Origin: Phoronis australis
Lineage: Eukaryota > Phoronida > Phoronidae
Assembly: GCA_002633005.1 (NCBI GenBank)
Contig: NMRA01000047.1
Coordinates: 374,913-438,912, forward strand
DNA length: 64,000 bases
Direction of reading: 5' to 3'
How positions within the stretch are numbered: position 1 is the stretch's first letter; every line of letters begins with the position of its first letter. A program made the position numbers and the translations under genes. The notes beneath the pieces were generated by a model, which worked only from the letters and a program-made list of their open reading frames with translations, searched no databases and had not been told where the DNA came from. Shown in pieces: positions 26,112 through 38,700 of the stretch.

Positions 26112-27234
26112 AACTTTTTCATGGACTGTACACAGTTATCCTATGTGCTACATATGACTTTTGGTCCCTTTTTAAGATTCATGACCTCAGGCAGATATAT
26201 AATGCAGTAAAGAACGAGGTGGTGGCATCGTACTTGCCAACGGATCCCCTTTTGGCGTGAATGTCTTGCTTTTTCAAGGTTTCTTTCACCATTCCTTTGC
26301 ACCGTCCAAATGTCCAGCTTTTTGACATACAGCAAAATTGGCTTAGTTGTTACAAATTATCGTTGCGATTTACCACGTCGTTCTAGTAAAAGAATGAAAA
26401 GCGTTGTTGGGGCGTTTCAGGTGCCTCACTCTTCCGTTTTGGCATGAACCCAGGTGTCCCGGTTTTTCAATCCAGGTGTCCCATTTTTTTCTTTTTTTCG
26501 AATTATGGCAACTAGTATTTAACGTATGTGACATGCATATAGAGTTGCAAGCTTTTCTCGATTCATTGAAAATCAGCCAATGAAATACCCAACTCATGCT
26601 ACTGCTCATATATATCAATTAGAGAATGAGATGCACTTAGCCGAAGACGGAAGAGATAGCGCTGAAGATCAAAATTACACTGTCTGTCAGGCGCTGCTCA
26701 CGTACTTCTACATTTGACTTCAATTGCATTGTTAATACTGTGGCAACGACGTTACATAAAAGATAAAATCTCAACAGATGGGAACGTTTTATCAATTATG
26801 AAATAAATGAAAGACCAGAACGTCCAAGCTTCGCGAGAATAGTATAAGAAGTGTGGGGACAAGTGCAAATAGGGGTTACAGGGGTACCCTCTGCCGACGT
26901 ACACTAGCGCAAGAATTATCTGTGTTCGAATTCAGTTTGTTTTAAACCCTTGAAAAGTTTTTAACCTCTTGGTTTTGATACAAGGTTAAAAAGTTATAAA
27001 CAAAAGTATGCGTGTGAAATTAAAGTTGCCTGTCGTTCTGTTTTATTAGCTAGCCAAAACAAAAGTCGAATTACATATTAGTTTAATTCTAAAAATTGGT
27101 CTCATGACCTTCTGAAAACTTGGCAGTGTATTCCAGACCTGCTAACTTGGCAACAGATGGACAGATCCGACAACCGCTATGCTTCCTAATGGCAATGTTT
27201 TTTCTGCACATGACGTTTTCGATTTATGAGCAGG

Positions 27235-27725
27235 CGCGTGTATTATTTTCTGTCTTCTCTGTTGGATGAAATAATTACTTTATTTTTTCACGTTTGCCTC
27301 TGTATCTCTGGAGTTCCTGTACGGATTTTCATGAAATATGGCAATTAGTTTTGTGTTGGGGAGACGACTACACCTTTCAATTTTTGGACAGGTCTGACAT
27401 ATTCTCCGCCATCATCTCATGCGCGCACCCAGCCTTCAATGTGGTGGGCTCGAATTCCTGACGTTGTGGAACTGTTGGTAACAAAAAAGCGGGCGGACAA
27501 AAAAAAAAAACGGGGGCACCACTGTGAATTGCGCGTTTGTGCTTGTTTAGTGGACTTTTGTCTCATTTTCTCGGACTTTTTGTTTCTGGGAGGCGGACCT
27601 TTTTGCCCACTTCGCCAAATAGGGGGGCTCGTTCCATTTTTATGATACTAATAAACACTCATAAAAGTATACCATTTGTGATACAGTCGTGATCTCATTT
27701 CAATGCTCCACGTTGGCTCTTGTTT
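27235..27725 (+). repeat. Dispersed repeat family R1, copy abutting an exon
   Basis: Contains 'gcctctgtatctctggagttcctgtacggattttcatgaaat' pieces and ends with CATTTCAATGCTCCACGTTG and gctcttgttt, the family's 3' end. Its pyrimidine-rich last bases come directly before the acceptor ...TTTACAG used by the exon at 27735. Confidence 0.65.
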
Positions 27726-27759
27726 AATTTACAGATACCTTCAGAACGCAGTCTCCAAG

Positions 27760-29687
27760 ATGGACCCGTCTTCTAGGCAGAATGCCATAAAAGAGCTTCA
27801 GCGGGTAACACGGACAATCGAGGAGATGTACTTGCGTCCCATGCAGAAAACAATTACGAACGCTTATAAGAGCCAGTTGACTTTGGCCTTCCTAGCACGA
27901 TTCAGTCGGCTGAGCCACTTGGTTGAAATCATGTCCGAAGTAGTCGACGTGACCTCGGATGTTCTACGCCGACAGACTGACTTGTCAACAGAGCTTAACA
28001 TTAACCGAGATGACGTTCAGAACAGTTGCAAAAAACTAGATATTATCCTACACGAGGTACGTCGAATCGAAGTTACTGATTGATTAAAGCCACCTCTAAG
28101 AGAAAAAATCCTGCGGTCCAGTTACTAACACACATGTACATAGGTGGCATGAACGGGACGTGTCTGAGTGTCTTTGATGACTTTTTCACAACCAAGTTCC
28201 CCAAATGGGCGACTCGTCCAACAAATTAAAGGGACATTAAAGGTTTTACAGCAGAAAAAGGGTTTATATGCCCAAGTATACATATGTGGGTGTACATGTA
28301 TATTGCCTTCGTCCTGCGTCCGCTGCTGTATCTCGCCAGTGCCTTAACAGAATTGATCCTAACGAGCTTTAATAGATGTGTTCCTATGAAACCGACGACA
28401 AATGACGACGAGTTTCGGACCGATCCGGATCTGTTTTTTACATTAGCTTCTGAACTTTTGGAGTTCCTGCACGGACTTTTTTTGTGGAATTTTGTAAATA
28501 AGTTTCTATTAGAGATTCTAAGAGACCTTACCATTTTTGCTCGGATTTGACATATTTTGCGTCATATAGTGGCCATTTTATGACACAATTGCCTTAGAAG
28601 CATACCGTTGATGATGCAGTCTTGTGATTATTGCTGGATAAGATGGACTTCTTTAAATTTCTCCCTTTAAATTCCCCGTGGAAGGGTTCTGTCCACGATA
28701 TTTTAGACTGGAACTAAACAACGTCCATTTTGCGGCAAAACAAGACTGAAGACGTATTTATTTAAGGCGGCTTCAGTCCAGGGGACTGTTTATTCAATTT
28801 TCCAGTTAAAAACATTTTGTAGGGTTCAGAGCCATTACAAAAGTATCATGTGCTTGTATGGGGAATAACTTTTCCTTGGAATCTCCATATGGATGGGTCC
28901 CTTTAATCATGCTTACTCTCTAAAAAGGAGCCAAGTCTTATATCTTGCCGAATCTTCAGTGACGTGCAGAGGTATCATACAGTCCCAGCTGCCCCTCTGT
29001 AAGTGAAATAGTCAATGTCCTAACACGTAATTTTCAGTTAAAATGACATTATCGACAAGAAAGGGGACACTGTGTATTTCTATTTGAGGGTCCAAATCGC
29101 GTCATAATAGTGGCAAATACAGGCTCGTTAATGGAAAAAGTACTCAAGGCTGATGTCACAGATTTTAAATACTGTTTACAATTGAAAATTTGATAATAGC
29201 CAATGAGCAAAGAAGTCCGGTGATAATGTGACGAAACTGACTGTGTGATTCAGTATTTTCTCATCATTTACAGAGTGCTCGGATGCAGAGTAAAATATGG
29301 CATGTCGCGCAATACCACTCGCCGAAGTTGCAGTCTTCGCAATTCGTTCAACCCAACCTATGCAATACTGGTCCTGCGGACGCAATTACAGAGTCGTGCG
29401 TTCTAAAAGACTTGGGCCTGAAAGAAGCCTATGATAATGTTCCAGTGAATGGCTATGACCTGGATACAAAAATTTGTTGCCTCCACGATTCGGCGGACGA
29501 ACTTCTGTCAGCAGCGAGACAATGTTGCGATTCTTCTGAGGGCTACATCGTCTGTCGCACAACGCGTTCGCGAGTCGAAGCACTGCGCAGCATGCTACCC
29601 GAGAAAATTTTTCCCCTCAAACGCAAACCAGACAAGCGACACGCTTGGATTACTTGCTCTCAGCTGACTAGCAAACAACAACGATAA
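27760..29687 (+). CDS. Orphan 236-residue helical protein (two coding exons)
   Basis: Coding exons 27760-28056 and 29274-29687 join in phase 0 (GAG|GTACGT donor, TTTACAG acceptor) and end in a stop. The ATG in CCAAGATGG has a good start context. The exon begins at an acceptor at 27735 and its 25 upstream bases are also open, so an earlier coding exon cannot be excluded. Residues 1-105 look helical and amphipathic (AIKELQRVTRTIEEMYLRPM, then FLARFSRLSHLVEIM and VLRRQTDLS), possibly a coiled coil. The second half is cysteine-rich in places (KICCLHD, ARQCCDS) with a basic end. There is no signal peptide or membrane segment. I do not recognise the family. Splice consistency is the main support that this is a gene. 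Confidence 0.6.
28275..28640 (+). repeat. Dispersed repeat family R1, intronic copy
   Basis: Carries 'cgtcctgcgtccgctgctgtatctc', 'gacgacgagtttcggaccgatccg' and 'gcgtcatatagtggccatttta', all matching blocks of 49480-53180. It lies in the only coding intron of the orphan gene. The opposed frames of about 90-100 residues here are repeat shadows. Confidence 0.65.
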
Positions 29688-30859
29688 ACTCGCAGAGTCT
29701 GGAAACGGCAGCGACCTTTTATGCTCACGACACACCAGAATAGGCCTACGAAAGATTATTCAACGAGTTTTTCAAGACAGCAACTACTTACAGGCGTTAA
29801 TGCTGGAGTTCGTTTTTGTATTCATTTTAAACATCTGATTTTACATTTACTAGCTGTGTATTGCTAAAGCAATTTTAAATGATTTTTCACTTGAACAACT
29901 TGCATTTTATTAAATCGTTTTAACACCACTTGTTTCTCTGTTCAATCTTAACAATTAAGCCAAATGTACATGTATTAAAATGATTGTTTTCAGGAGCTAA
30001 ACTTGAAGAAATCGAATTAAAGATTAGATAGGCGATGAAACCAAGAATGACCCATGACCACGACACCGACGACCTTGACAGCAGCTGACGTTACAGTGCG
30101 TAAGCCAACAATAACTGCGTTGAGAAATCAGCCAATAAAAAGTCATCAAATCGGAAAGCATAGAAAACACTCCAGATAGCCTTCGCAAAGATGTAATCTA
30201 AATAAATTCAGAAGGTTCTGATAAGGAGGCCATCACAGGACCATCCTAAGTCCGATTTCACCCCAAAACAGATTCGCCTCGAGCTTTTCTCGAACCACAG
30301 TGTCTGCTTTGTAAATTTCATATCGATCTGACGAAAAATGCGACCTGTTGCACGGGCCTCAGTGGCAGATCCAGGATACCACAAGGGGGGCCAACATGTT
30401 GCCAAAGCGCGATTGTATGTGCGATCTGGGGTCTGAGCCCCTCAACCGCTGCTAGTTACTGAACTCAATATTTCCTCACGCTTCACGCTGTTGCTGTCTC
30501 ATCTTGCTTGCGGCAGCCAAAAGGAGGGGGGGAGGGTTAATTTAAATACGCCTATGGGCCTACGTGCACGGCGGACCAGTAATCTCGGATATCTCGCCAG
30601 TCAAAACGAAAAACGGATTCAGATAGCGCTAGACGAGGTGTACCACAAAGACACGTCAAGGGACGACGGAGATGTACGACACGCAAAATTAATCGGAATA
30701 TTTCGAATAACTCGAGACTAGTAATTCGAAGCGAAAACGGACGGCACACCCCATGTAGCGTTTGACGAATTTCAAGTCAATCCCGAAGAAATACATGCGA
30801 CCTATAGCATGCGAAATAAAAAACGAAAAATGAAAGCCCTCTCGCACGAGCGATTCTTG
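29688..30859. other. Intergenic; possible transposon terminus at 30360
   Basis: No gene seen. AATAAA hexamers near 30132 and 30200 may serve the orphan gene. At 30360 the sequence CAGTGGCAGATCCAGGATAC looks like a hAT-type terminus pointing right; its partner end was not found. Confidence 0.35.
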
Positions 30860-31200
30860 ACAAAATAAACGTTTGCCTCAGTATTTTCGGAGTTAATGAA
30901 TGAATTTTCATACTTTTCTATCAAGGAGACTACAACGCCTTCCTATTTGAGACAGATTTGATGTTTTCTGCACCACCTGGAGGACATTTAAATTTTCTTT
31001 GGGAATGCTTTTGACGTCCGCCTATCTATTTGGCAAACCGCTCAAAGAACCATTACGAAAATTGACGGTTATGTTCCTGATGCGAAGACCGCGGATGATG
31101 TACTCTGGCGTACCTTTGGAGCAATTTTGCTTTTTTTTGCGTCTACGACTGGACAATCTCCTTAAGGTGTTTAAAATCCCCAATTTCTTATTGAAAACAC
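30860..31200 (+). repeat. Dispersed repeat family R1, copy
   Basis: The words 'gaatgaattttcatac', 'gcacc...ggaggacattt' and 'cgtccgcctatctatttggcaaaccgctcaaag' match the order of blocks in 49680-49920. Confidence 0.6.
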
Positions 31201-32766
31201 CAAAACCAACCCAACCAGTCGATCAGCTGTCAAATTAGAACACCGGCAAACAGTATCTTGGCAATATATTAATTAGCTGATCTAGAGTTACCATTATTCA
31301 TTGGTCTATATATACCGGTACTACGGAAAATCGGGGATGACCAATCACTGCACTGGTCATCAATTGTGTTTAGTGTGAAAAGTTGCAGATATTGCTGCTC
31401 GTTTTCCTGTGGTATATGGTACAGCAAAGAATGCAGAGGCAATGTTTGGCTTGGTCCTGACAACTTAGTACCAGACCACTATGTGAGTGAGTAACAACTG
31501 ATATTTGAAATAGATACCTAGTCTATGAACATTTAAAGAAGTTTCTTACAAAAATTGCCCAAAGATTGGTTTCAGAAACCTCCCTTCATTGTCACACCAC
31601 AGACCTAGTAAAGCAAAAAGTAATTTAACATTGTCTTATTTTTGAATATTAACAAAACAATGATGTAATAAACCCTTCTCTTCTTATTCACAAGAAAAAA
31701 CAAACTGTCTGGAACACTAGGTCTTTGTAAGGGACACAAAAGTAGCTATCCCATACATTTTTGAAGCAGGTACAACAATCCTCTGTTTCGTCAAAGGTCG
31801 TAAGTTCCGTCTCAGCTTCAATTTTAATTTGCAAACAGACTATTGACCCGGCATGAGATGTGAAGGTGGTCCTTAAGACTGAATATGAAAAACTATCAAG
31901 TTTACGTCAGTTGTAATGTTTCCACTTGTCTAAAATACCAAAGCTGCCTTTGCAATTTAACGTGTCTAAGACCGTCTCAGCTGTGACTTGAGATACAACC
32001 TTTGATAAAACAGGCAATTAGTAAAAATACTACATGCAACTTATCCAACAGCATTCCATAAATTTTCGGATCCTATTTATAAACAGCCTTAAAAATATAC
32101 TCTAATATAAAGCCTGTCCAATAGAAGTGAAGAATCAGAAAAGTGTACTACTCGGATGATTAACAATTCTTGTCAACAACACTTTCAAATAATAAATGCA
32201 TTAAACGTTCCATACAAAACCATACCTTAACAAAGTGGCTGAAAAGATAGGCGTTGCTATTCCGAAGGAGTTGCTCACATGATTACTTTAAAAACATGGC
32301 AAGAGTTTTGGGCTACGCTATTCTACACTACTCACCTAAGGAAATGGAAATGATCACCAAGGCTACCTGTAAAACACTGTCTCCCTCACCTTAATCACCC
32401 TGAACAGATATCGTGTTAAACATTCCGAGTCATGCACAAACAAATTTTCAGATCTTTATGTTCTTCCTTCTGGAACGTACTAATCCTTCCCTTATTTTGC
32501 ACAAACATACTTGCCAAAGTCATTTTTCTATTTTTCAAAGCATGATTACCTTCTGACAAATAATGTTTTACATCAACCTGTTCAGTTCAAACTGAGGTAA
32601 TAACAGATCAACATTTCCTTAATCTTTACTTTTGTTGGGAAATTCAACAAAAGAAAAAAATTTACTTATGGGCAGTATCGCCTGCTAAACAGGTGAATAA
32701 TTATGTCACCAGTGTGTACGTCAAGATTACATCATTCTGTTCAATGATTCTCAACACATGCAAACG
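31201..32766. other. Intergenic / TFIIIA 3' flank, nothing recognised
   Basis: AT-rich sequence without a supported exon. It may contain the 3' UTR of the minus-strand TFIIIA gene. No convincing poly(A) hexamer was picked. Confidence 0.4.
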
Positions 32767-35700
32767 TTATTGAATATTTCTCTCACCCTCGATGCCTCCA
32801 CCAGGGCATGCTTCTATTGCCCCAGCAATGTCAGATGGTCGTTTGTCAGACACCTCCCTAGCAATGTCATCATCACCACTGGGTACTAAATTACCAGTCA
32901 CCTCACTGCTGTCTGGCACAGCTGTCTGACAACTAGCCTCTAATGATACGAGAGATCCTCGACTCTGTGATACCTCACATTGCTTTGCATTGTGTAAACT
33001 GGCAGACATCTCCCTCCTTTGGTTGTCATACGATAATGGAGTAGCCAACTCCTCTGGACTCTCAATTTGCGATAAATTAGAAGTTGTCTCCCCTGGTCTC
33101 TCGATTTGAGATGAATTAAAAGTTGTCTTGTCTGATCTCGCGTTGTGTAAGAAATTAGTAGTCGTCTCCCCTGATTGTAATTGGCCAGCTTTTTTTACAG
33201 GGATTCCTATCAGTTTGTGGGTCAGAGGGATTTTCTTGGAAGACTTCTTGGGCTTTTTCTGCAAGAAATCATGTAAAGCTTGAAAGATACAAACTGAAAT
33301 TCTGGTGAGCCCAAATTATGAAAGAGACAAACATTGCCCTCACGCACTGTCACTGAAATAAAATAAAATAAAATAAAAAAAAATTGGCCAATTTTTCTAG
33401 TTGGAAAAGTTTACAAAAAAATCTAATGCCCAATTTGCTAATGATGCTTATTCTCATCCCACATTCCACCATGAATTTGCCGTCATTGCAATACTACAGG
33501 TTCAACAAAGTCGCCGTAAATTGGTACATAACTCGCCGTGCACCGTAACATGCAAAATACCATGTTTTACTTTTGTCTGGCCAGAAGTCCATGGTAAGAA
33601 CAAAATAGTAAACCAACTTACTTTGGGCATGGGCCTGTTAGGGTCATGGAGTTTTCTGTGGTTGTTAAGTTTTTGCTGTAATAAACCAAAATTCATCAGA
33701 ATTCCTCAAATCCGTTATTTTAAGACTTGAGCATAAAACAAACATCTCAAAAACACATCATTTCAGTTCCTCTTTTTTGTAGCGCATGAAATAAACTATT
33801 TTGACATAATTAAGACAAATGTCACATGTATCAGCTACAAATACAGGTCAAATACTACAATAGCTATCGTGCAGTGTAACACACAACTCACTTCTCCTAT
33901 ACCTAAATTCCATAAGACACCGTCACGCAACCTAAACAATAACAGATTAAATGAAAACTTTCACAAAACCAATACCTACAGTTTTCTAGAAATTCGGCAA
34001 AATGCACAGACTTTTTAATTAGGTCTTATGTAACCTCAGATCAGTTTTATTACAGTACCCACAAATGTCATAGATCCAAAGCTAATTTAAAGCCATTCTC
34101 AAACCGTAAGCATGATTACCATTCCAAAGCTCAAACGAGACTTGAACATAACATATCATACAATCATGTAAATCTTGCCTGGCTAGCCCGGATGCTGGTG
34201 TTAAGTTGCACTTGCTCAATTCATCACGTGACTTACAAACGATTCAACAGCGGAACATAAGAAATCAGGGAAGTATGAAAGATCATGGATCTGGTAAGAT
34301 GGTAAAAATAGTCAACGGCAAATGATCACTTTGAAGTAACTTAGCACCTGTCTTTCTTTGTATACTGTGAGTGCATGATCTATACCATATTTAGACTGCT
34401 AGTAGCGTGTCTTTACACAGTATTTTAACTATATTATAAAATCATGCATCGGAAATTTGCTTTCAACTGGCTACTTTGGTTTGCGAACTTTGTTTTCCGC
34501 TAGCAAGTGGAATGTAAACAATCACCCTCACTGTTCAAGTCTCATCAGAGAAATTAATGTTCATTTTTAAGAATCGCTTATTCTTGTTAATAAAATATTT
34601 TTTAAAAAATGTCAAACTGACAAAAGGTGGATTAAGAGCTGCTTTAATAACCACATAATTACGAACAATTTCAAAGAACTGTGTGTCAGCCATTACCTAA
34701 GGTACGATAATTTCATCTACAACTGGGTGCACAACCTTTTAAAAAACAGGCCCTAGAAGTATACCTTATTCACAAATGTCCTATCACACTGTTCACACTT
34801 CAGCCTGTGTCCCAGGTGGTAAGATTTCACGTGAGCCGTCAGGTTCCGTTGACAATAGTAGACACGTGGACAGCCCTCGTATGTACAGTGGAAGATAATA
34901 CGCTCCTCGCTGTGAATCACAGAGTGCTGCTTCAACCAAGCCTTAGTGGCAAATGACTTGCCGCAGAGTTCACACGTGAACGCTGAAATGTAGGTCAAAG
35001 GTGAATGACGAAATGTATGTAATGTGATTTGAATGAGTGAAACACAGATCACCGCTACTGTACACAACAGATTAGACAAGTGTAATGTAACTTATCCGTA
35101 ACAAGATAAGACCTTGATACGATCATTTTAACACCAACAATCAAACTGGCTGGACCCAACATTAGATGAATGACTATAGTTCAAAATTTTTAATATTTCA
35201 TACATCATAATGTATGATCTGGGTACAAAAAATCCCCAAAGACGCGTCCTTGCATTTCCAACAATATTTGTGAGAAATTTAATCGAGACCACGCCTAAAA
35301 AAGCCCGATTTTCGTGCACAGCATCAATGCACTAAACCCAAGCACACGACTTCCAAGAACAACATTTTGGTACACATGTCTGACCTTACCTGTTCTATGG
35401 TCCACAGCCACATGTTTTCTAAATAATGACCACTTGTCAAAGACCTTGCCACAACCCTCTTGCGAGCATGTAAACCCTGTGGGATAGAATGACTAATAGT
35501 CAAAATGTTTGTACGATCAACTGCTTTAATAAAAATCCCCAAAGCCTTTCGTCCCAAAAACTGGCAAAGTAGCAAAGAACATTTTTGCTGACTCCTGGAC
35601 TCTCGAATTAACTCAATCTCACTCCTCTCTTTGTCTAAGATGCAAATTCCTCCGAATAATTTTGTCAAGGTTAAGCAATAATAGTGACCTATCAACAGTC

Positions 35701-38700
35701 CGATTTCTTACAAATAGCCTGGTTTTCACATTCATCTTGGACCCATCTTTGAAGAACTGAGCAGGAATTCTTGATCATATGACCATCAAAAGTTGACCTC
35801 TGGTGAGTGATTAGGTTCCCAATAGTGGTCGCGTGAGAAGCTCTCGAATATGGCAGGAACTTCAAAGCCACCATCTATGTTGTGACCAATTCCAAGAATG
35901 ACTTTCTATAGCTTGTCTACTCAAGAGAAATTAGGCTGCTGATAGGAGGCTATCATTGCTCATTGTTGTGACAGTGACAGTAACATGACCTCATGCCACA
36001 GACTGTCAAAGTTCTCGTCCTCTCAAAATTGTCTTTCAGATGTTTTGATTTATTTCCATTTCTGAGTCAAGCCCAGGCTACCAAATTTTGCCTATTTTGA
36101 AAAATACCCAATCATGAAGTCAGTCACTAAGTCACGGTTGAATTTCAAAGATGGCTTTTAATAGGGAGGGGTCATCTGTAAAAAATAATATGGAGAAACA
36201 ACCAGCAATCATTACGATTGTAGTTTTAACAACTATACCTAGATTTCTTTGTTACATTTTTGAATGAGATGTTAGAGACATTTCCTTACAAAATAACAGT
36301 TTGATATAACCATCATTTACATATGTGCGTGTCAAAACCAATCAAGGAAAATGACCCAGAATACTCCATCATCACGGCTGAGCACAAGCGGAATTCTCTG
36401 TTATGACTGCTGAGAGCAAGCAGTAAATATAGAATTCACCATTGTTGTAGCACGAATGACCCATCTTGACAAATAATATGTAATGGAGGGTAATAGACAT
36501 TTTGTCCTCTACCATTGGTATGAACACTGAGGCAAACCAAATACAGCTACACTAGCTCAAAAAGATATTTAGTTAAATGACAAGGTTATTTACAAATACA
36601 TTAAACGTGATCAGCCACAGGAATCTACTGACCTTCGTGAGTTTTATTGTGCCGTTTCAACTTAGAGCGGACACTGAATGACTTATCGCAGCCTTGGTGA
36701 GTACACTTGAACAGTTTCTCATCGGTGTGTTCTGCTCTGTGACACTTGAACAGAGTGTGCTTCTTGAACACCTGTTCACAGCCATCAACTGGACACTGAC
36801 AAGAGTGAAGAAAGTAAACAAGTGCGAACACATGAATAGACTTTTATGCAGGTACATATGCATGAGTCAATTTCATAAATACACTTGATGACTTTAACAA
36901 AAATCCTGCAGAGCCTTTAGGAGATAGAGCCATGGGCGCAAAAAAACTGCCACTAGGAGGCGCCACAGTAGTCAGTCGTTAGAAAATCGTCAGCCGTTCT
37001 CTTCACAGTATGTGCCAATTTTCACAATCATCCTTAGAGTGGTCTGGTTGATAGAGGGGCGAATGCCAAAAAAAAAAGATTCTTAAACAGTACAAATGGC
37101 CACCAGGTGACACAAAATATCTTGAATCTGTCTGAAAATGGGCAGACAGTGTCATCTCTCATTTAACAAGTAATAAAGAAACTTGATTTATTTCAGTGGT
37201 CCTAATGCCACATTTTCCACATCTCTGTCACAAGCCAGAAATACAAAAGAATCCGATAAGAACCCCCATGTTGGGCGAGGCTCTTTTGGAAATTTCCGGT
37301 GAATCGAAACATTGACCGTGAACCTTCTTGCATCTATTTTGCTATTCAACACAAGGTACCTTATACAGTTTTCCATGAAATCTGTGACGATGCTTTAAAA
37401 GGCAGTCACGGCTGCTAAATGTCTTAGTGCAACCATCCATTTCACACCTGTAATACAAGTTCACCAGTGTAAATTTCCCAACTCATGTGGGGTACAGAGG
37501 TTACACTGTGAAGCGTGAATATTTTTCCAAAAATTGTCTGATGGTAGCTCAAGGAAAGGGCTAGAACACTGAAAACTATCAATTCAGTGGTACATACCTT
37601 TTGTGAACAAATTAAATTTCACCAGTCTAGCACACTACAATGGTGAGATTGTATTGGATTTTGGCCGTCTTCAGTTGACTGGTGTTTAGATAGGAAGCTA
37701 AAGTTTACGTCCATTATTACGGCAGACCATGGATTAACTGCTGAACAAACGCTGCTGAACTCATTTTCACTGCAGCTTCTGAACCAATCAACAGATTGAA
37801 TCAAGTGAGCCTTGCCAATTTTTTTTCCATTCAATTTTAAACGGTAAAATTTCAACATAACCCCTATCCCACTCAGCGAGTACCAGAGACATCTTCAGTA
37901 TTGATAAACGAAAATGAAATCCACCCACGACTAATATACACCCAAGTCAATACTGGAGGTATCATTGGTAACTCACCTCAGTTCATGAATTCAACATGAA
38001 CTTGGAAAATACTCCTTGAAACTTTAAACAGAATAGGCTAGGTAAGCGTAGCATAACTCACCTGATTTTATTTTCCATTGGTTCGTCATCCTCAGAGATG
38101 CCATGAGTTGCTAAGTGACGGTTGAGGTGGGCCGGACGGGTGTATGACCTTGAGCAGCCTTCGTGAGGACATAAATAAGGTCTCTGGAATGTAACACTAC
38201 ATGTGGGTACTTGCCACATGCGACAGTGAGCATGAAACAATTTAAACCCAATGTAAGATATTGAATGAAGCTTTACTTGACTAGAAAATAAACACACGAA
38301 ACATTCAAATCTAACAATGAAACCCCGGATTAGCTTCTGTTTTGAGACGACAAGAAATTTCGTCCCCCACGACCTTACCAAGGAGTTGGCCAGTGCAACA
38401 TTGATACCACCGTGTTCTTCCCACATGTTTTCAAACTTGACGTTACACCATGTTTGAAAGGCTCTGAACCATGCTTGGTAATCTTCATCCATGCTTGAAA
38501 AGCTCTGAGCCATTTTAACAATTTTCAGCCATGGTTGAAAAATATCTTTTTCCAATTACAAGACATTCTGGTGCATTTGCATACAGTAGTTTTCAAAATA
38601 AACGAGACAGGCTTTGACAGAACTCTGTCAAACTTGAACAAACATCTTGCTAGAATTATTTGGCAGTTACGCTAAACTTTGTGATTAAAATGGTGTTCTT

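Larger units (their letters stand above)
18804..27734. other. Long gene-poor stretch upstream of the homeodomain-like gene
   Basis: No consistent exon chain was found on either strand. The first 100 bases or so are likely the promoter and 5' UTR of the minus-strand gene (GC-richer, with CpGs near 18840-18900; no clear TATA box). The rest contains a (TTA)n tract, minisatellites, a small TIR element, CT-rich microsatellites and a repeat shared with 39390-39640. The open frames are under 90 residues and look random. Confidence 0.5.

Noticed and set aside
33401-33730. Plus-strand 109-codon frame
   Set aside because: It is antisense to the TFIIIA mini-exon 33622-33675, whose translation completes finger 9.
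38058-38555. Minus-strand 165-codon frame taken as a single exon
   Set aside because: Only 38062-38183 is coding (finger 2); the rest is read-through upstream of the acceptor.
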